Source of the DNA: a virus
Length of the DNA: 34,264 bases
Virus record (IMG/VR): IMGVR_UViG_3300036760_000621
Span: 1-34,264 of that record
Direction: 5' to 3' (one strand)
In this document: piece after piece, positions 13,975 to 22,312 of the stretch
Position numbering within the stretch: position 1 is the first letter of the stretch
Layout of the letters: every line of letters begins with the position of its first letter
The notes under the pieces: model-generated
Seen by the model: the letters and a program-made list of their open reading frames with translations, nothing else
Databases searched by the model: none
Told to the model about the DNA's origin: nothing
Program-made: the position numbers and the translations under genes

Positions 13975-15447
13975 ATGGCTTCAACACGTAAGTCATTTCC
14001 TTTGCCTACTGAATACAAACTCGAACGCGATGTTGTAATCAATGCTGCACGTGTGGTGAATATGTATGTAATTCCTGCTGATAGCACGGTTCAAGGTGTA
14101 GCATGGGTTCCATGTAGCGGATTTCAAAGTCCATTCATGGTTGGCAGTGGCAATATACGTGCTCAATTTATATTTAAAGATACGATGTATGCCGTCTCAG
14201 GTGATGCATTTTACAGAATTGACACGGGACTTGTTCCAACATTTATAAATAATCTAACGACGTTATCCGGTTATGTAAAAATAACAGCCAATGAAGTGCA
14301 ATTGATTATTGTCGATGGCGCAAATGCCTATATTTATAATACGTCAACCGCTGTTTTTTCTACCGTGGCATTTCCATTTCCAGTTGTTCCAACGGATGTT
14401 ACGGTACTTGATAATTATTTTGTGTTGATTAATTCGGGCTCACAAAAATTTTATGTTAGTAATTTAAATGATGGGACCACATGGCAAACGCTGAACTTTG
14501 CATTATTTGAATCCAATCCCGATCAACTATTCGCCATCAACTGCCTAAAACGACGTGTTTATTTATTTGGACATTATTCCACAGAAGTTTGGTATGATGC
14601 AGGCGCTACGGATTTTCCATTACGTCGTGATAATAACTCTTTATTTGAACATGGTTGTGCGTCACCTGGTACGGTACAAGAAGGATTTGAAATCATGATG
14701 TACCTTGCTCAGAATCAAGATGGCGCGGCAGGTGTGATGTTAGTCCAAGGCACGGCTTATCCTCAAAAAGTAAGCTCACCCGAATTAGATCTATATTTAC
14801 AAAATGTTGTGAGTTTATCGTCGTCACAAGCGATTTTATATAAAGAAAATGGGTTTACGTTTTATCAATTATCCTTTTCTACCGATAATAAAACATTTTT
14901 GTATGTCGTTGAAACGAATAAATGGTCTGAAATTGAAATGCCAGACGGTGATAGAAGCCCTATTTCAACCCATGCGTTTTTTAATAATAAACATTATGTA
15001 GGGATGGCAGATGAAAATAAAATTTATCAATTATCCTATCAGTTTTTTACCTATCGTAACGAGTTAATCCGATGCCAGTTAATTTCCCCTCCATTTTATT
15101 CTGATAATAATGAGAGAATAAGAATGGATCGGTTTCAATTAGAGGCCGTAACTGGTATCCCACAAGGAACATTGCCCAATCAAATGATTTACCCACAATT
15201 AAATGATTTGGTTGCATTTAATATACAGCCTACTGTTCTTTTGTTTATTTCCCGTGATGGCGGTGTTACCTATGGAAATGGAAGACGTGCCACCATGGGT
15301 CGATTAGGGCAATATATTAAACGTGTGTTATGGACTCGATTAGGATGTCAACGCGCAAGACGTCTTGTTTTACGGATTGAATTCCCATTTTTAGTTCCGT
15401 TTATCGTCATTGGAGCGTATATTATTTATGAGGTATTGCCAGAATGA
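13975..15447 (+). CDS. Tail hub / DNA stabilisation protein, P22 gp10-like
   Basis: 490 aa, close to P22 gp10 (472). Beta-rich throughout (many FYRIDTG, YIYNTSTAVFSTVAFPFPV-type strands), with the characteristic 'GCASPGTVQEGFEIMMYLAQ' and 'LPLRRDNNS...' region where gp10-type proteins have a Gly-rich turn. It would form the hexameric hub below gp4 to which the needle and tailspikes attach. Two bases after the gp4-like gene, behind GGAGGGTAAT. The last codons overlap the next gene (ATGA). Confidence 0.85.
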   Translation: MASTRKSFPLPTEYKLERDVVINAARVVNMYVIPADSTVQGVAWVPCSGFQSPFMVGSGNIRAQFIFKDTMYAVSGDAFYRIDTGLVPTFINNLTTLSGYVKITANEVQLIIVDGANAYIYNTSTAVFSTVAFPFPVVPTDVTVLDNYFVLINSGSQKFYVSNLNDGTTWQTLNFALFESNPDQLFAINCLKRRVYLFGHYSTEVWYDAGATDFPLRRDNNSLFEHGCASPGTVQEGFEIMMYLAQNQDGAAGVMLVQGTAYPQKVSSPELDLYLQNVVSLSSSQAILYKENGFTFYQLSFSTDNKTFLYVVETNKWSEIEMPDGDRSPISTHAFFNNKHYVGMADENKIYQLSYQFFTYRNELIRCQLISPPFYSDNNERIRMDRFQLEAVTGIPQGTLPNQMIYPQLNDLVAFNIQPTVLLFISRDGGVTYGNGRRATMGRLGQYIKRVLWTRLGCQRARRLVLRIEFPFLVPFIVIGAYIIYEVLPE

Positions 15448-15758
15448 GCGTATTTGATTCGTTGCAGTATCCATTTACTAACAATAAATTTGTTAATGAG
15501 GACGGTATGTTATCGCCCGCTGGCGTTAATTGGTTTAACCAATTAGTTCAAACCATTAATTTGGTATTTAAAGCAGGACGAGACACATTAGGGGCAGGCG
15601 CGACAACACAATTGAATATTTATATGTTGAATTCACCGGGATATACGACAACACAGCGCAATTCAATGACAGGATTATCAGATGGCCTCATTATTTATAA
15701 TACGACTACCAATAAATTTCAAGGGTATGCGGGAGGTACATGGGTGGATTTTCATTAA
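15444..15758 (+). CDS. Small tail-associated protein in the gp26 position, 104 aa
   Basis: In P22 the gene between gp10 and gp14 encodes the 233-aa trimeric tail needle gp26. Here it is only 104 aa with no long coiled coil, so it is not an ordinary needle. MSVFDSLQYPFTNNKFVNED and LSPAGVNWFNQLVQTINLVF at the front resemble small phage tail proteins with a short helix, and the end (TMG-like turn, GLIIYNTTTNKFQGYAGGTW) is the 'LIIYNTTT.KFQGY..G.W' motif found at ends of fibre proteins. It may plug or decorate the hub. Coupled to gp10-like gene by ATGA. Confidence 0.6.
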   Translation: MSVFDSLQYPFTNNKFVNEDGMLSPAGVNWFNQLVQTINLVFKAGRDTLGAGATTQLNIYMLNSPGYTTTQRNSMTGLSDGLIIYNTTTNKFQGYAGGTWVDFH

Positions 15759-16213
15759 AAGTATGGGATGACGATGAGCGTAAACGCTTTAATAAAATTA
15801 TATTACGTGAGGAAATTGGCTCTGTTTTATTTCCTTGGTATCACACAATAAAGAATAATATTGGACAATTTGAAGAAAACTTTGAACGTTCAATAAAAAC
15901 AAAAAAGACATCGTGTTATTTATTGTGTAATGAAGAAAAGGATTTGGGAGTTGCATGCGTTTTAGTATTACCGCATATTAATAGATGTGTAGCAGATATC
16001 GGGAGCGTTCCAGATGGTCGCGGTAAGGATTTAAAATATGCGACATTGGATGCGATGAAAATGTTTTTTGAAGAATATCCCAAATACGATATGTTTACAT
16101 ACGTAAAAGCGAACAATAGACCGTCACTGATATTTTCGCAGCAGGTGGGATTAAAGATTTTTAAACGAATACGTGGCGATTATGTATTGAGGTACAAACA
16201 TCATGATGGGTAA
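15740..16213 (+). CDS. GNAT-fold acetyltransferase-like protein in the gp14 position
   Basis: 157 aa. The motif 'ADIGSVPDGRGKDLKYATLD' (acyl-CoA-binding loop of the R/Q-x-x-G-x-G/A type, here degenerate), followed by 'DMFTYVKANNRPSLIFSQQV' and GLKIFKR, fits the C-terminal half of GNAT proteins ('V...N.RS..f..k.GF'). P22 gp14, at the same place, is a small protein of unclear function needed for head assembly. Whether this protein modifies a virion protein or has a lost activity is unknown; the loop lacks the fully canonical Q/R-G-x-G. Overlaps both neighbours, so translation is coupled. Confidence 0.65.
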   Translation: MGGFSLKVWDDDERKRFNKIILREEIGSVLFPWYHTIKNNIGQFEENFERSIKTKKTSCYLLCNEEKDLGVACVLVLPHINRCVADIGSVPDGRGKDLKYATLDAMKMFFEEYPKYDMFTYVKANNRPSLIFSQQVGLKIFKRIRGDYVLRYKHHDG

Positions 16214-17087
16214 AGGTTCAAGTTCGAGTGGTGGCGGTGGCGGAAAAAAATCCTCAGCGTCTAATGCTTCCAGTGGCGGCCAACAAAATGCATATGCCAA
16301 TATGGCGAAAGAATACGCACAAGCGATGCAAAATTCATCGGGTGCTATGCAACCATGGACACAAGGCGCCTCAATGAACCCCTGGGAAAGCCAGAGTGGT
16401 AATTGGCTTAACCAATATCAAAATGCGTTGCAACAAAGGCAAAATCCACAGCAATTTTATCAACAAATGATGTCGGGTTATACGCAATCACCCCAAGCTG
16501 CTTATGCACAGCAACAAGGTATACAATCTGCCAATGCCGCAGGTGCCGCATCAGGTATGCAAGGTAGTGGTGCTGAACAAACGGCATTACAACGTCAAGG
16601 TCAGCAGATTACTCAGCAAGATCAAAGTGATTATTTTAATAAAATGATGGGCATTAATGATCAATATCTTTCTGGCATGGGTGGTTTGCAACAACAAGCT
16701 ATGGGTGCTAATCAAACTCAAAATTCACAAGCACAACAAGCACAAGAATTTTTACAAGGACTTCAAGCCAATTTATTAGGCTCACAATCACAGGCTCAAG
16801 CGGGCTCACAGATGGCACAACAACAAGGACAGAATACTAATAAAGGCTCCGGTATGTCAGCGGGTCTAATGAATATGGGTGGGCAAAAGGGATCTGCATC
16901 GCCCGCAGGTGGCTCAAGCGGTGGAAAAAATTCAGGCTCAAGCAGTGGCGGAAAAGGATCCGGATCAAGTTCAGCGCTGGGTGATATTGGCTCTATAGGA
17001 GGCGGTATAGTTGGCGGAATGTATGGTGGTCCGATTGGGGCAATGGCAGGAAGCGAAGCCGGTGGTTATGTTGGAAATGAATTGTAG
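16203..17087 (+). CDS. Ejection protein, P22 gp7-like
   Basis: 294 aa, P22 gp7 is 229. Low complexity: a Gly/Ser-rich start (MMGKGSSSSGGGGG), a long Gln/Ala/Met-rich region, a second Gly/Ser block, and a C-terminal glycine-zipper-like hydrophobic segment (GDIGSIGGGIVGGMYGGPIG) of the sort that spans membranes. P22 gp7 is ejected into the host and forms the first part of the trans-envelope channel; order (gp7, gp20, gp16 types) supports this. The start may be the first or second ATG, overlapping the previous gene by 11 bases. Confidence 0.72.
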   Translation: MMGKGSSSSGGGGGKKSSASNASSGGQQNAYANMAKEYAQAMQNSSGAMQPWTQGASMNPWESQSGNWLNQYQNALQQRQNPQQFYQQMMSGYTQSPQAAYAQQQGIQSANAAGAASGMQGSGAEQTALQRQGQQITQQDQSDYFNKMMGINDQYLSGMGGLQQQAMGANQTQNSQAQQAQEFLQGLQANLLGSQSQAQAGSQMAQQQGQNTNKGSGMSAGLMNMGGQKGSASPAGGSSGGKNSGSSSGGKGSGSSSALGDIGSIGGGIVGGMYGGPIGAMAGSEAGGYVGNEL

Positions 17088-17096
17088 AGGTAAGTT

Positions 17097-18614
17097 ATGT
17101 TAATGAACGGCCAATATGGTGCAATGAGCCCGTGGAGCGGTTTCATCGGTGCTACTAATTCGTTATCCGGCATGATGGATAATTATAATAAAATGAAGAT
17201 GACGCAGTTATATACGAATAATTATCCGCAGATATTGCAACAAAATATGTTGTCAACGCAGTTGGCTAATCAAACGAATCAAACTAATTTAAATTACTTA
17301 GCCAACTATGATATGCTTAGAAATCAAGGAATGGGGCTATCGAATCAAACAGCACAAACTAATTTAAATTATCTACCTTCGATATTGAAAAATACATTGA
17401 CCAGCGATCAATTAAACCAAATGTTGACAGAGGCTAAACTTAAACAAGCACAAAATCCTTTAGCGAATTTATCATCACCGATGGGTCAAGCATTAAGTGA
17501 CCAACAAACGATTCATAAAATTTACGGTGATGGAAGCCCACAAGCATTAGCGGCAGATGCTTATGTACAAAAATTAAATGCAATAAAAAGCGCAACAAAT
17601 GCAGCGCCTAATATGGTACAGCTGCCCAATGGTGCTGTAGTGCCTGCTGCTGCACAACCAACGCAAGCAACAGCACCTTTAGCGGCTCCATTGTCGCCAT
17701 CGTTACCAGTACAAACGAATGTAGCGCCAAATGCTGCTACTGTAGCGCCACAACAACAATCTGCTGCTACACAAGGGTCAGTTGTTCCTTCGATGCCTAC
17801 TGTAGCGCCACAACAACAAATTGCCGCTACAACCGCTACTGCTGCTACGGGTGAACAAGGTCAACCCGTGCAAGTGAGCGCTATTGGTCAAAATCCAAAT
17901 AAAACAGGTGGTGGTGTTGTATATTATAATCCGGCAACTCAACAATCCTTCATTACGCCTACACGCGCCACAATAAGTAATGCGCAAGCACAATTATCGG
18001 CATTAGGTGTAGCGCGATCAAATATACAAGATTTATATCAAAATATATCGCCCGAATTGGGTGGATACCAAGGAGCCATTAATCGAACACAAGGTGCGCT
18101 AGGCCAAATTTTAAATATAGGCGATCCAACTTATGAAAAATATTTAGCGGCCAAAAGAAATATTCCTACAACGGTTGATAATGTAATGAAAGCGATGGGA
18201 TTGCCTAAAACAAATGAAGTCTATCAAGATTTAGAAAAGGTTATGGCACCAGCAACATTCGGTACAAAAACAGCCTATTTGCGTTCGATTTCAGAAACAT
18301 TAGCCGATTTAACATTAAAAGATACAACCAATAATGCATTATTGTCACAAGGTTTTGATTTAAGCGGCAACAAAAAATTACCGTCGCAATCTGAAATTGC
18401 CGATAAAATTTATAATGAGCTTAATACTGATCAACCTGCATCTGCAACAGGAGCTCCAGCGTCTGCAACTGCATCGGAACAAGCTCCATATGGAAAACAT
18501 CAATGGTCATATGCAGCACGGGCAGCATATGGCGCCAAGAATGGTATGACGATACCGCAAGTAGATGCCTTAATTGATCAACATGATGCCCAAACAGCAC
18601 AAGGAGGCCAATAA
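17097..18614 (+). CDS. Ejection protein, P22 gp20-like
   Basis: 505 aa (P22 gp20 471). Long Asn/Gln/Ala-rich helical protein with two short repeats at the front (QTNLNYL at about residues 60 and 87), an Ala/Pro/Gln-rich linker with an imperfect 60-bp DNA repeat (17737-17819), and a C-terminal helical domain (residues about 300-460, ALGVARSNIQDLYQNISPEL and further). Second of the three expected ejection proteins by position. Start behind TAGAGGTAAGTT. The stop overlaps the next ATG (TAATG). Confidence 0.7.
   Translation: MLMNGQYGAMSPWSGFIGATNSLSGMMDNYNKMKMTQLYTNNYPQILQQNMLSTQLANQTNQTNLNYLANYDMLRNQGMGLSNQTAQTNLNYLPSILKNTLTSDQLNQMLTEAKLKQAQNPLANLSSPMGQALSDQQTIHKIYGDGSPQALAADAYVQKLNAIKSATNAAPNMVQLPNGAVVPAAAQPTQATAPLAAPLSPSLPVQTNVAPNAATVAPQQQSAATQGSVVPSMPTVAPQQQIAATTATAATGEQGQPVQVSAIGQNPNKTGGGVVYYNPATQQSFITPTRATISNAQAQLSALGVARSNIQDLYQNISPELGGYQGAINRTQGALGQILNIGDPTYEKYLAAKRNIPTTVDNVMKAMGLPKTNEVYQDLEKVMAPATFGTKTAYLRSISETLADLTLKDTTNNALLSQGFDLSGNKKLPSQSEIADKIYNELNTDQPASATGAPASATASEQAPYGKHQWSYAARAAYGAKNGMTIPQVDALIDQHDAQTAQGGQ
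17737..17819 (+). repeat. 60-bp-spaced direct repeat inside the gp20-like gene
   Basis: A 23-base block starting CTACTGTAGCGCCAC occurs at 17737-17759 and again at 17797-17819, in frame and exactly 60 bases apart, giving T-V-A-P-Q-Q-Q twice. A slipped-strand duplication in the disordered linker is the simplest reading. Confidence 0.75.
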
Positions 18615-20323
18615 TGGAAACACGACAATTAACATTAGATGATTATTTAGGTTCACCATCTAATTATTCACAACCCACGCAACAATCTGCACCGTTAGAA
18701 CAAGCATTAGGTTCTAATCCATCCTATATTCCAACAGCGCCAGCAATGCCACTTACATTTGGTCAAAAAGCCGAAAATGTAGGTAGTGATATATTAAGTG
18801 GCGTCAATAAATATGTAGCACAACCCATTAATACAGGTGTTGGAAGTGCGATTGAAGGCTTTACACAAGGTGTAGCAGATGTAGCGAATACACCTGTTCT
18901 TGGGCAACTAATAGAACCAATGACCGGCCTTTTCCCGAATATGAAAGCTGTAAAAGCACCCTTTGTAAATGAATCCAGCATAACAGGAAAAATAATTAAA
19001 ACACTCGCGCCATTTGCTGTCCCCGAAATGGGTGCTAAAAGTGCTGTAGGTTCATTAGGCATAGAAGGTTTTCGCGGAGCCAATATCCTAAGAAATATAT
19101 TAACGCAAGCAGCAACAGGATATGTAGCAACCAGTGGGAGTCAAGCCCATAGAGCAACGAATGCATTGATTGGTGGAACGTTAGGCGGTGCAACATCAAC
19201 CATATTAAAAATACCCGGCGTATTAAATACGCTGCGTAAATTGCCACAAGAGTTTATCGATACTAAAGCGCAAAACACGGTAGCCACACTAGCGCAAGGT
19301 AATACACCACAACCTAGTAACGCAATGAATGATTTCTTAAAATTCAGTTACAATAAATTTTTAGGTAATCCAACTGATTCTAAAATCGGAATGCCGGATT
19401 TTAAACAAATTAATGATATCAATGGTACAAAAATCATTGAAAGCGCTAAAAACCAAAAAAACATTTGGGGAAATGAATTTAACAAAACAGAGCAATCGGC
19501 TGTTAATAAAGGTTATACCGCTGATGCAATGCCAAAAGTAGATACAAATACAGGAACTGTAACTACCACAGGTAAAATCATAAATACTAGCCAAAAAACA
19601 GGCGAAATGTTTAATAATTTATTAAATCCAGAATCGAAATCATTGATTAAATCTATTAGTCCAACAACACAAAAGTTAATTCAAAATTATAAACGTATAC
19701 CATCTTATACGAACGCCCATCTATTACAAAGCGCTCTAGGGAATGAATCTGCTGACTTTAAAAATATAGCAATAAAAGATGCAGGAGATAGAGAAACAGC
19801 GAGTGCATTATATAATACGCAACAGGCCGTGCGTAAAGATATTATGGATACATTTAAAAAAAATGGTGATACGGATTTACAAAAACAATTAATTTACGCT
19901 CGAAACGGATGGAAAAATAATGTAGTTCCATACGGAAAAGCAAAAGGTATTAAAGGAATGGTTAGAACGGGTAATATACCTAATGATGTTTTAAAAACGT
20001 TAAGTTCTGGTGATACTAATAATTACATGAATGTCATCCGAAGTCATGTTGCAAGCGATTCAAGTTTTAGAAATTCATTATTAGCACAACAATTGATGAC
20101 TCGAACGCAAGGCATTACCAAGCCAAATGTAGGTGTAAATGAAGTAATTTCACAATATGAAAAAACACCTAATGTTTTACATGCATTACATATGCCAGAC
20201 ACGGGAAATGCATTGAATGCGCTTCGAGACCAAGCTGCATCGGTTAAAAAGTACGGAAATTGGGTTAAGGGCACTGGTGCATTGATAGGCGGATATGAAG
20301 GTTTACGTCATTTGGGATTGTAA
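18614..20323 (+). CDS. Ejection protein, P22 gp16-like
   Basis: 569 aa (P22 gp16 609). Third of the ejection-type genes by order. N-terminus is disordered (METRQLTLDDYLGSPSNYSQ, then PTQQSAPLEQ). Residues about 55-100 contain a Gly/Ala-rich helix (SDILSGVNKYVAQPINTGVG), and about 165-200 a hydrophobic Gly/Ala part (ATSGSQAHRATNALIGGTLG) that may insert in membrane. A C-terminal hydrophobic Gly segment (GTGALIGGYEGLRHLGL) ends the protein. Starts behind AGGAGG. No lytic transglycosylase motif was recognised. Confidence 0.7.
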   Translation: METRQLTLDDYLGSPSNYSQPTQQSAPLEQALGSNPSYIPTAPAMPLTFGQKAENVGSDILSGVNKYVAQPINTGVGSAIEGFTQGVADVANTPVLGQLIEPMTGLFPNMKAVKAPFVNESSITGKIIKTLAPFAVPEMGAKSAVGSLGIEGFRGANILRNILTQAATGYVATSGSQAHRATNALIGGTLGGATSTILKIPGVLNTLRKLPQEFIDTKAQNTVATLAQGNTPQPSNAMNDFLKFSYNKFLGNPTDSKIGMPDFKQINDINGTKIIESAKNQKNIWGNEFNKTEQSAVNKGYTADAMPKVDTNTGTVTTTGKIINTSQKTGEMFNNLLNPESKSLIKSISPTTQKLIQNYKRIPSYTNAHLLQSALGNESADFKNIAIKDAGDRETASALYNTQQAVRKDIMDTFKKNGDTDLQKQLIYARNGWKNNVVPYGKAKGIKGMVRTGNIPNDVLKTLSSGDTNNYMNVIRSHVASDSSFRNSLLAQQLMTRTQGITKPNVGVNEVISQYEKTPNVLHALHMPDTGNALNALRDQAASVKKYGNWVKGTGALIGGYEGLRHLGL

Positions 20324-20339
20324 GTATGTATGCTATAAT
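20312..20339 (+). promoter_or_regulatory. Promoter for the tailspike gene
   Basis: TTGGGA at 20312-20317, 16 bases, TATAAT at 20334-20339, with TGC directly before the -10 box (extended -10). The transcript would begin near 20346 in ACTCATCTCGTACACACA. The promoter partly overlaps the end of the gp16-like gene. Confidence 0.65.
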
Positions 20340-20384
20340 AAACTCATCTCGTACACACAACACGCTATTACTTGGGTATGAGAT

Positions 20385-21815
20385 ATGATTAGTTATAATT
20401 TGGCACCTATTCCACTGTGGGTATTACGTGATAATACCGGCGAACCGTTAGCTAATGGCTATATGAAAGCGTATCGCAATACCGTAAGAAGCCAATTTAA
20501 AGCCGTTTATCAAAATCCAGCCGGAACTATTGCATGGGTTCAACCGATTGTATTCAATGCCGCAGGATTTCAAGGACCATTCTACTGGGCATCTGATGAA
20601 AATTATTATTTAGAAATATTTGATGTTAATAATAATATTGTAAGAACAATACCTGATTTTAATGCGCCGCAAGATGGCGGAATTGTTCCCGTTACAATTA
20701 ATAATGATTTCACAAATTTTATTTATGATTCGCAATTCAATTTTGCACTAAAAACAACATTTAGTCCTTTAACGGTATCTCAACAAATTGGTTCAGGAAA
20801 TTGGTTTTTTGTTAAAACAAATACAAGTGCAACTGACGAAATTAAGATTGTTGCATTTTTACCGGGTTCTGCGTTACCGCTCTATAATCCACCTAATTAT
20901 TTTTCCTATGAATGTTCTGTGCCAGGAAGTGGTGAATTAATTAAAGATTTGTATTTTGTATTTGAAGATGTAAATTCATTTCAAAATAGCACTATATCCA
21001 TAGCTTTCTGGGGTCAATCAACGACACTCGCCAATCCGGTCGAAGTACGTTATTTTCAATATTTTGGTACAGGTGGCACACCCTCCGCATCGGTTGATCA
21101 AACCATACAAACATTTAATTTAACCCCAATATGGGCGCCTTATGTTATAAATGGAACAGCCATTGCATCCATTGCCGGTAAAACATTAGGAACCAATCGA
21201 GATAGTTCGTTTCAAATACGATTTAGATTGCCACAGGATGCAGCAAGTACAATTAATTTAACGAATATACAGTTAAATAACACACCTACATTGCAATCTT
21301 TTGATTATTTAACAAAAGAAAATATTACCTGCCTTCAGATACCGCCTTTTAATTCATATACTGAAAAAAATGCATTTCCTTATATAAATTTTTCAGGACA
21401 CTTAGGCTGGGCGAATCGAAATGACGTTTTTATAGAATGCAATTCCGGCGTAACAAATATAGGAACAAGTAACACGCTTATTCCGCTTGTATTTACGGGC
21501 GGATTTCCATCCACTTGGATTTCAGGCGGACGTATAACGCCCGATAAGCCCTGTGTGGTGATAGTAAGTGGATGGGCGAATGTTGAGAGTTCTGGTTTTG
21601 ATACATTTTATATAAAATGTCTTTTTGATGGCATAGATACTATTTATTCTGCATCCTATCCCTTTGTACTTGCACAGACAACCAATGCTAATATACCTAT
21701 AAATGCAATGGTTGAGATTGGATTGGGTCATTCACTTGAATTCGTAGGCGTAAAAAGTGCCGTGGGTGGTATTACGGCACAAATTGGATTTTTGGCAATA
21801 ACGATTATTTTATAG
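20385..21815 (+). CDS. Tailspike / receptor-binding protein with P22-like head-binding domain
   Basis: 476 aa. Residues 1-105 form the attachment domain: 'PLWVLRDNTGEPLANGYMKA', then VYQNPAGT, PIVFNAAGFQGPFYW and 'NYYLEIFDVNNNIVRTIPDF' follow the same order as the P22 tailspike N-domain ('GKIYIG...VY...DG...PI..NAAG...SM.IYD..G'). The rest (DFTNFIYDSQFNFALKTTFS onward) is beta-rich and shows no pectate-lyase-like repeat, unlike P22; it could be a jelly-roll or lectin-like receptor module. It has its own promoter upstream. Follows the gp16-like gene, as in P22. Confidence 0.72.
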   Translation: MISYNLAPIPLWVLRDNTGEPLANGYMKAYRNTVRSQFKAVYQNPAGTIAWVQPIVFNAAGFQGPFYWASDENYYLEIFDVNNNIVRTIPDFNAPQDGGIVPVTINNDFTNFIYDSQFNFALKTTFSPLTVSQQIGSGNWFFVKTNTSATDEIKIVAFLPGSALPLYNPPNYFSYECSVPGSGELIKDLYFVFEDVNSFQNSTISIAFWGQSTTLANPVEVRYFQYFGTGGTPSASVDQTIQTFNLTPIWAPYVINGTAIASIAGKTLGTNRDSSFQIRFRLPQDAASTINLTNIQLNNTPTLQSFDYLTKENITCLQIPPFNSYTEKNAFPYINFSGHLGWANRNDVFIECNSGVTNIGTSNTLIPLVFTGGFPSTWISGGRITPDKPCVVIVSGWANVESSGFDTFYIKCLFDGIDTIYSASYPFVLAQTTNANIPINAMVEIGLGHSLEFVGVKSAVGGITAQIGFLAITIIL

Positions 21816-21827
21816 CGAGATAATATT

Positions 21828-22163
21828 ATGTTTTCAACGACCTTTAAAACTGTTCCGATAGATCCGTATAATCGAAGTGAGCATCTTGGCATTGTATTTA
21901 CGCGTGGTGGCGCAGTTACATTGGATCAATATTTCCTTACAGATACGGGTACACAACCCGAACTGGCTAAATTTGTAGTAAGCGGAACTGCGGGTGCTAT
22001 TGTATTTCAATTTCCAGATGGTCAGTTTGGTTATTATCCGGCAGTAACTGCGGGTCAATTAATTCCTGTAGGGGCGATTAGGGTTGTTACGAATCATACA
22101 TTTAATTCTGTGGGTTTATTAGCAACAACGGCTACTGGGATATGGTGGTTTGGAGGTGCATAA
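21828..22163 (+). CDS. Small beta-rich tail protein, 111 aa
   Basis: Beta-strand-rich protein (MFSTTFKTVPIDPYNRSEHL, GIVFTRGGAVTLDQYFLTDT, ending LLATTATGIWWFGGA). It starts 12 bases after the tailspike stop and has only a weak ribosome site (GCGAGATAATATT). Similar small proteins are found next to phage tailspikes and are thought to be fibre-associated, but I cannot name one. Possible function: cap or connector to the adhesin that follows. Confidence 0.6.
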   Translation: MFSTTFKTVPIDPYNRSEHLGIVFTRGGAVTLDQYFLTDTGTQPELAKFVVSGTAGAIVFQFPDGQFGYYPAVTAGQLIPVGAIRVVTNHTFNSVGLLATTATGIWWFGGA

Positions 22164-22300
22164 TGTTTCATCAAACCAGTGGGTATTTTATTGTATTGAT
22201 AGATTCAAATATATTCTTTCCAGCAGTACCTGATAATTTGATAGATAATGCAAATAATTTGTTAACTGACAATACGCCAGATCAATTAACAGATAATTAA
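22163..22300 (+). CDS. Small protein, 45 aa, coupled to the previous gene
   Basis: A 45-codon frame opened by TAATG at the stop of the previous gene, with TTTGGAGGTGCATA as a strong ribosome site. MFHQTSGYFIVLIDSNIFFP is followed by a D/N-rich tail with repeated L-(I/T)-D-N-(A/N) units. No membrane helix or family is recognised. The good site and gapless layout support it being real. Confidence 0.5.
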   Translation: MFHQTSGYFIVLIDSNIFFPAVPDNLIDNANNLLTDNTPDQLTDN

Positions 22301-22312
22301 TATAGGTGATAT

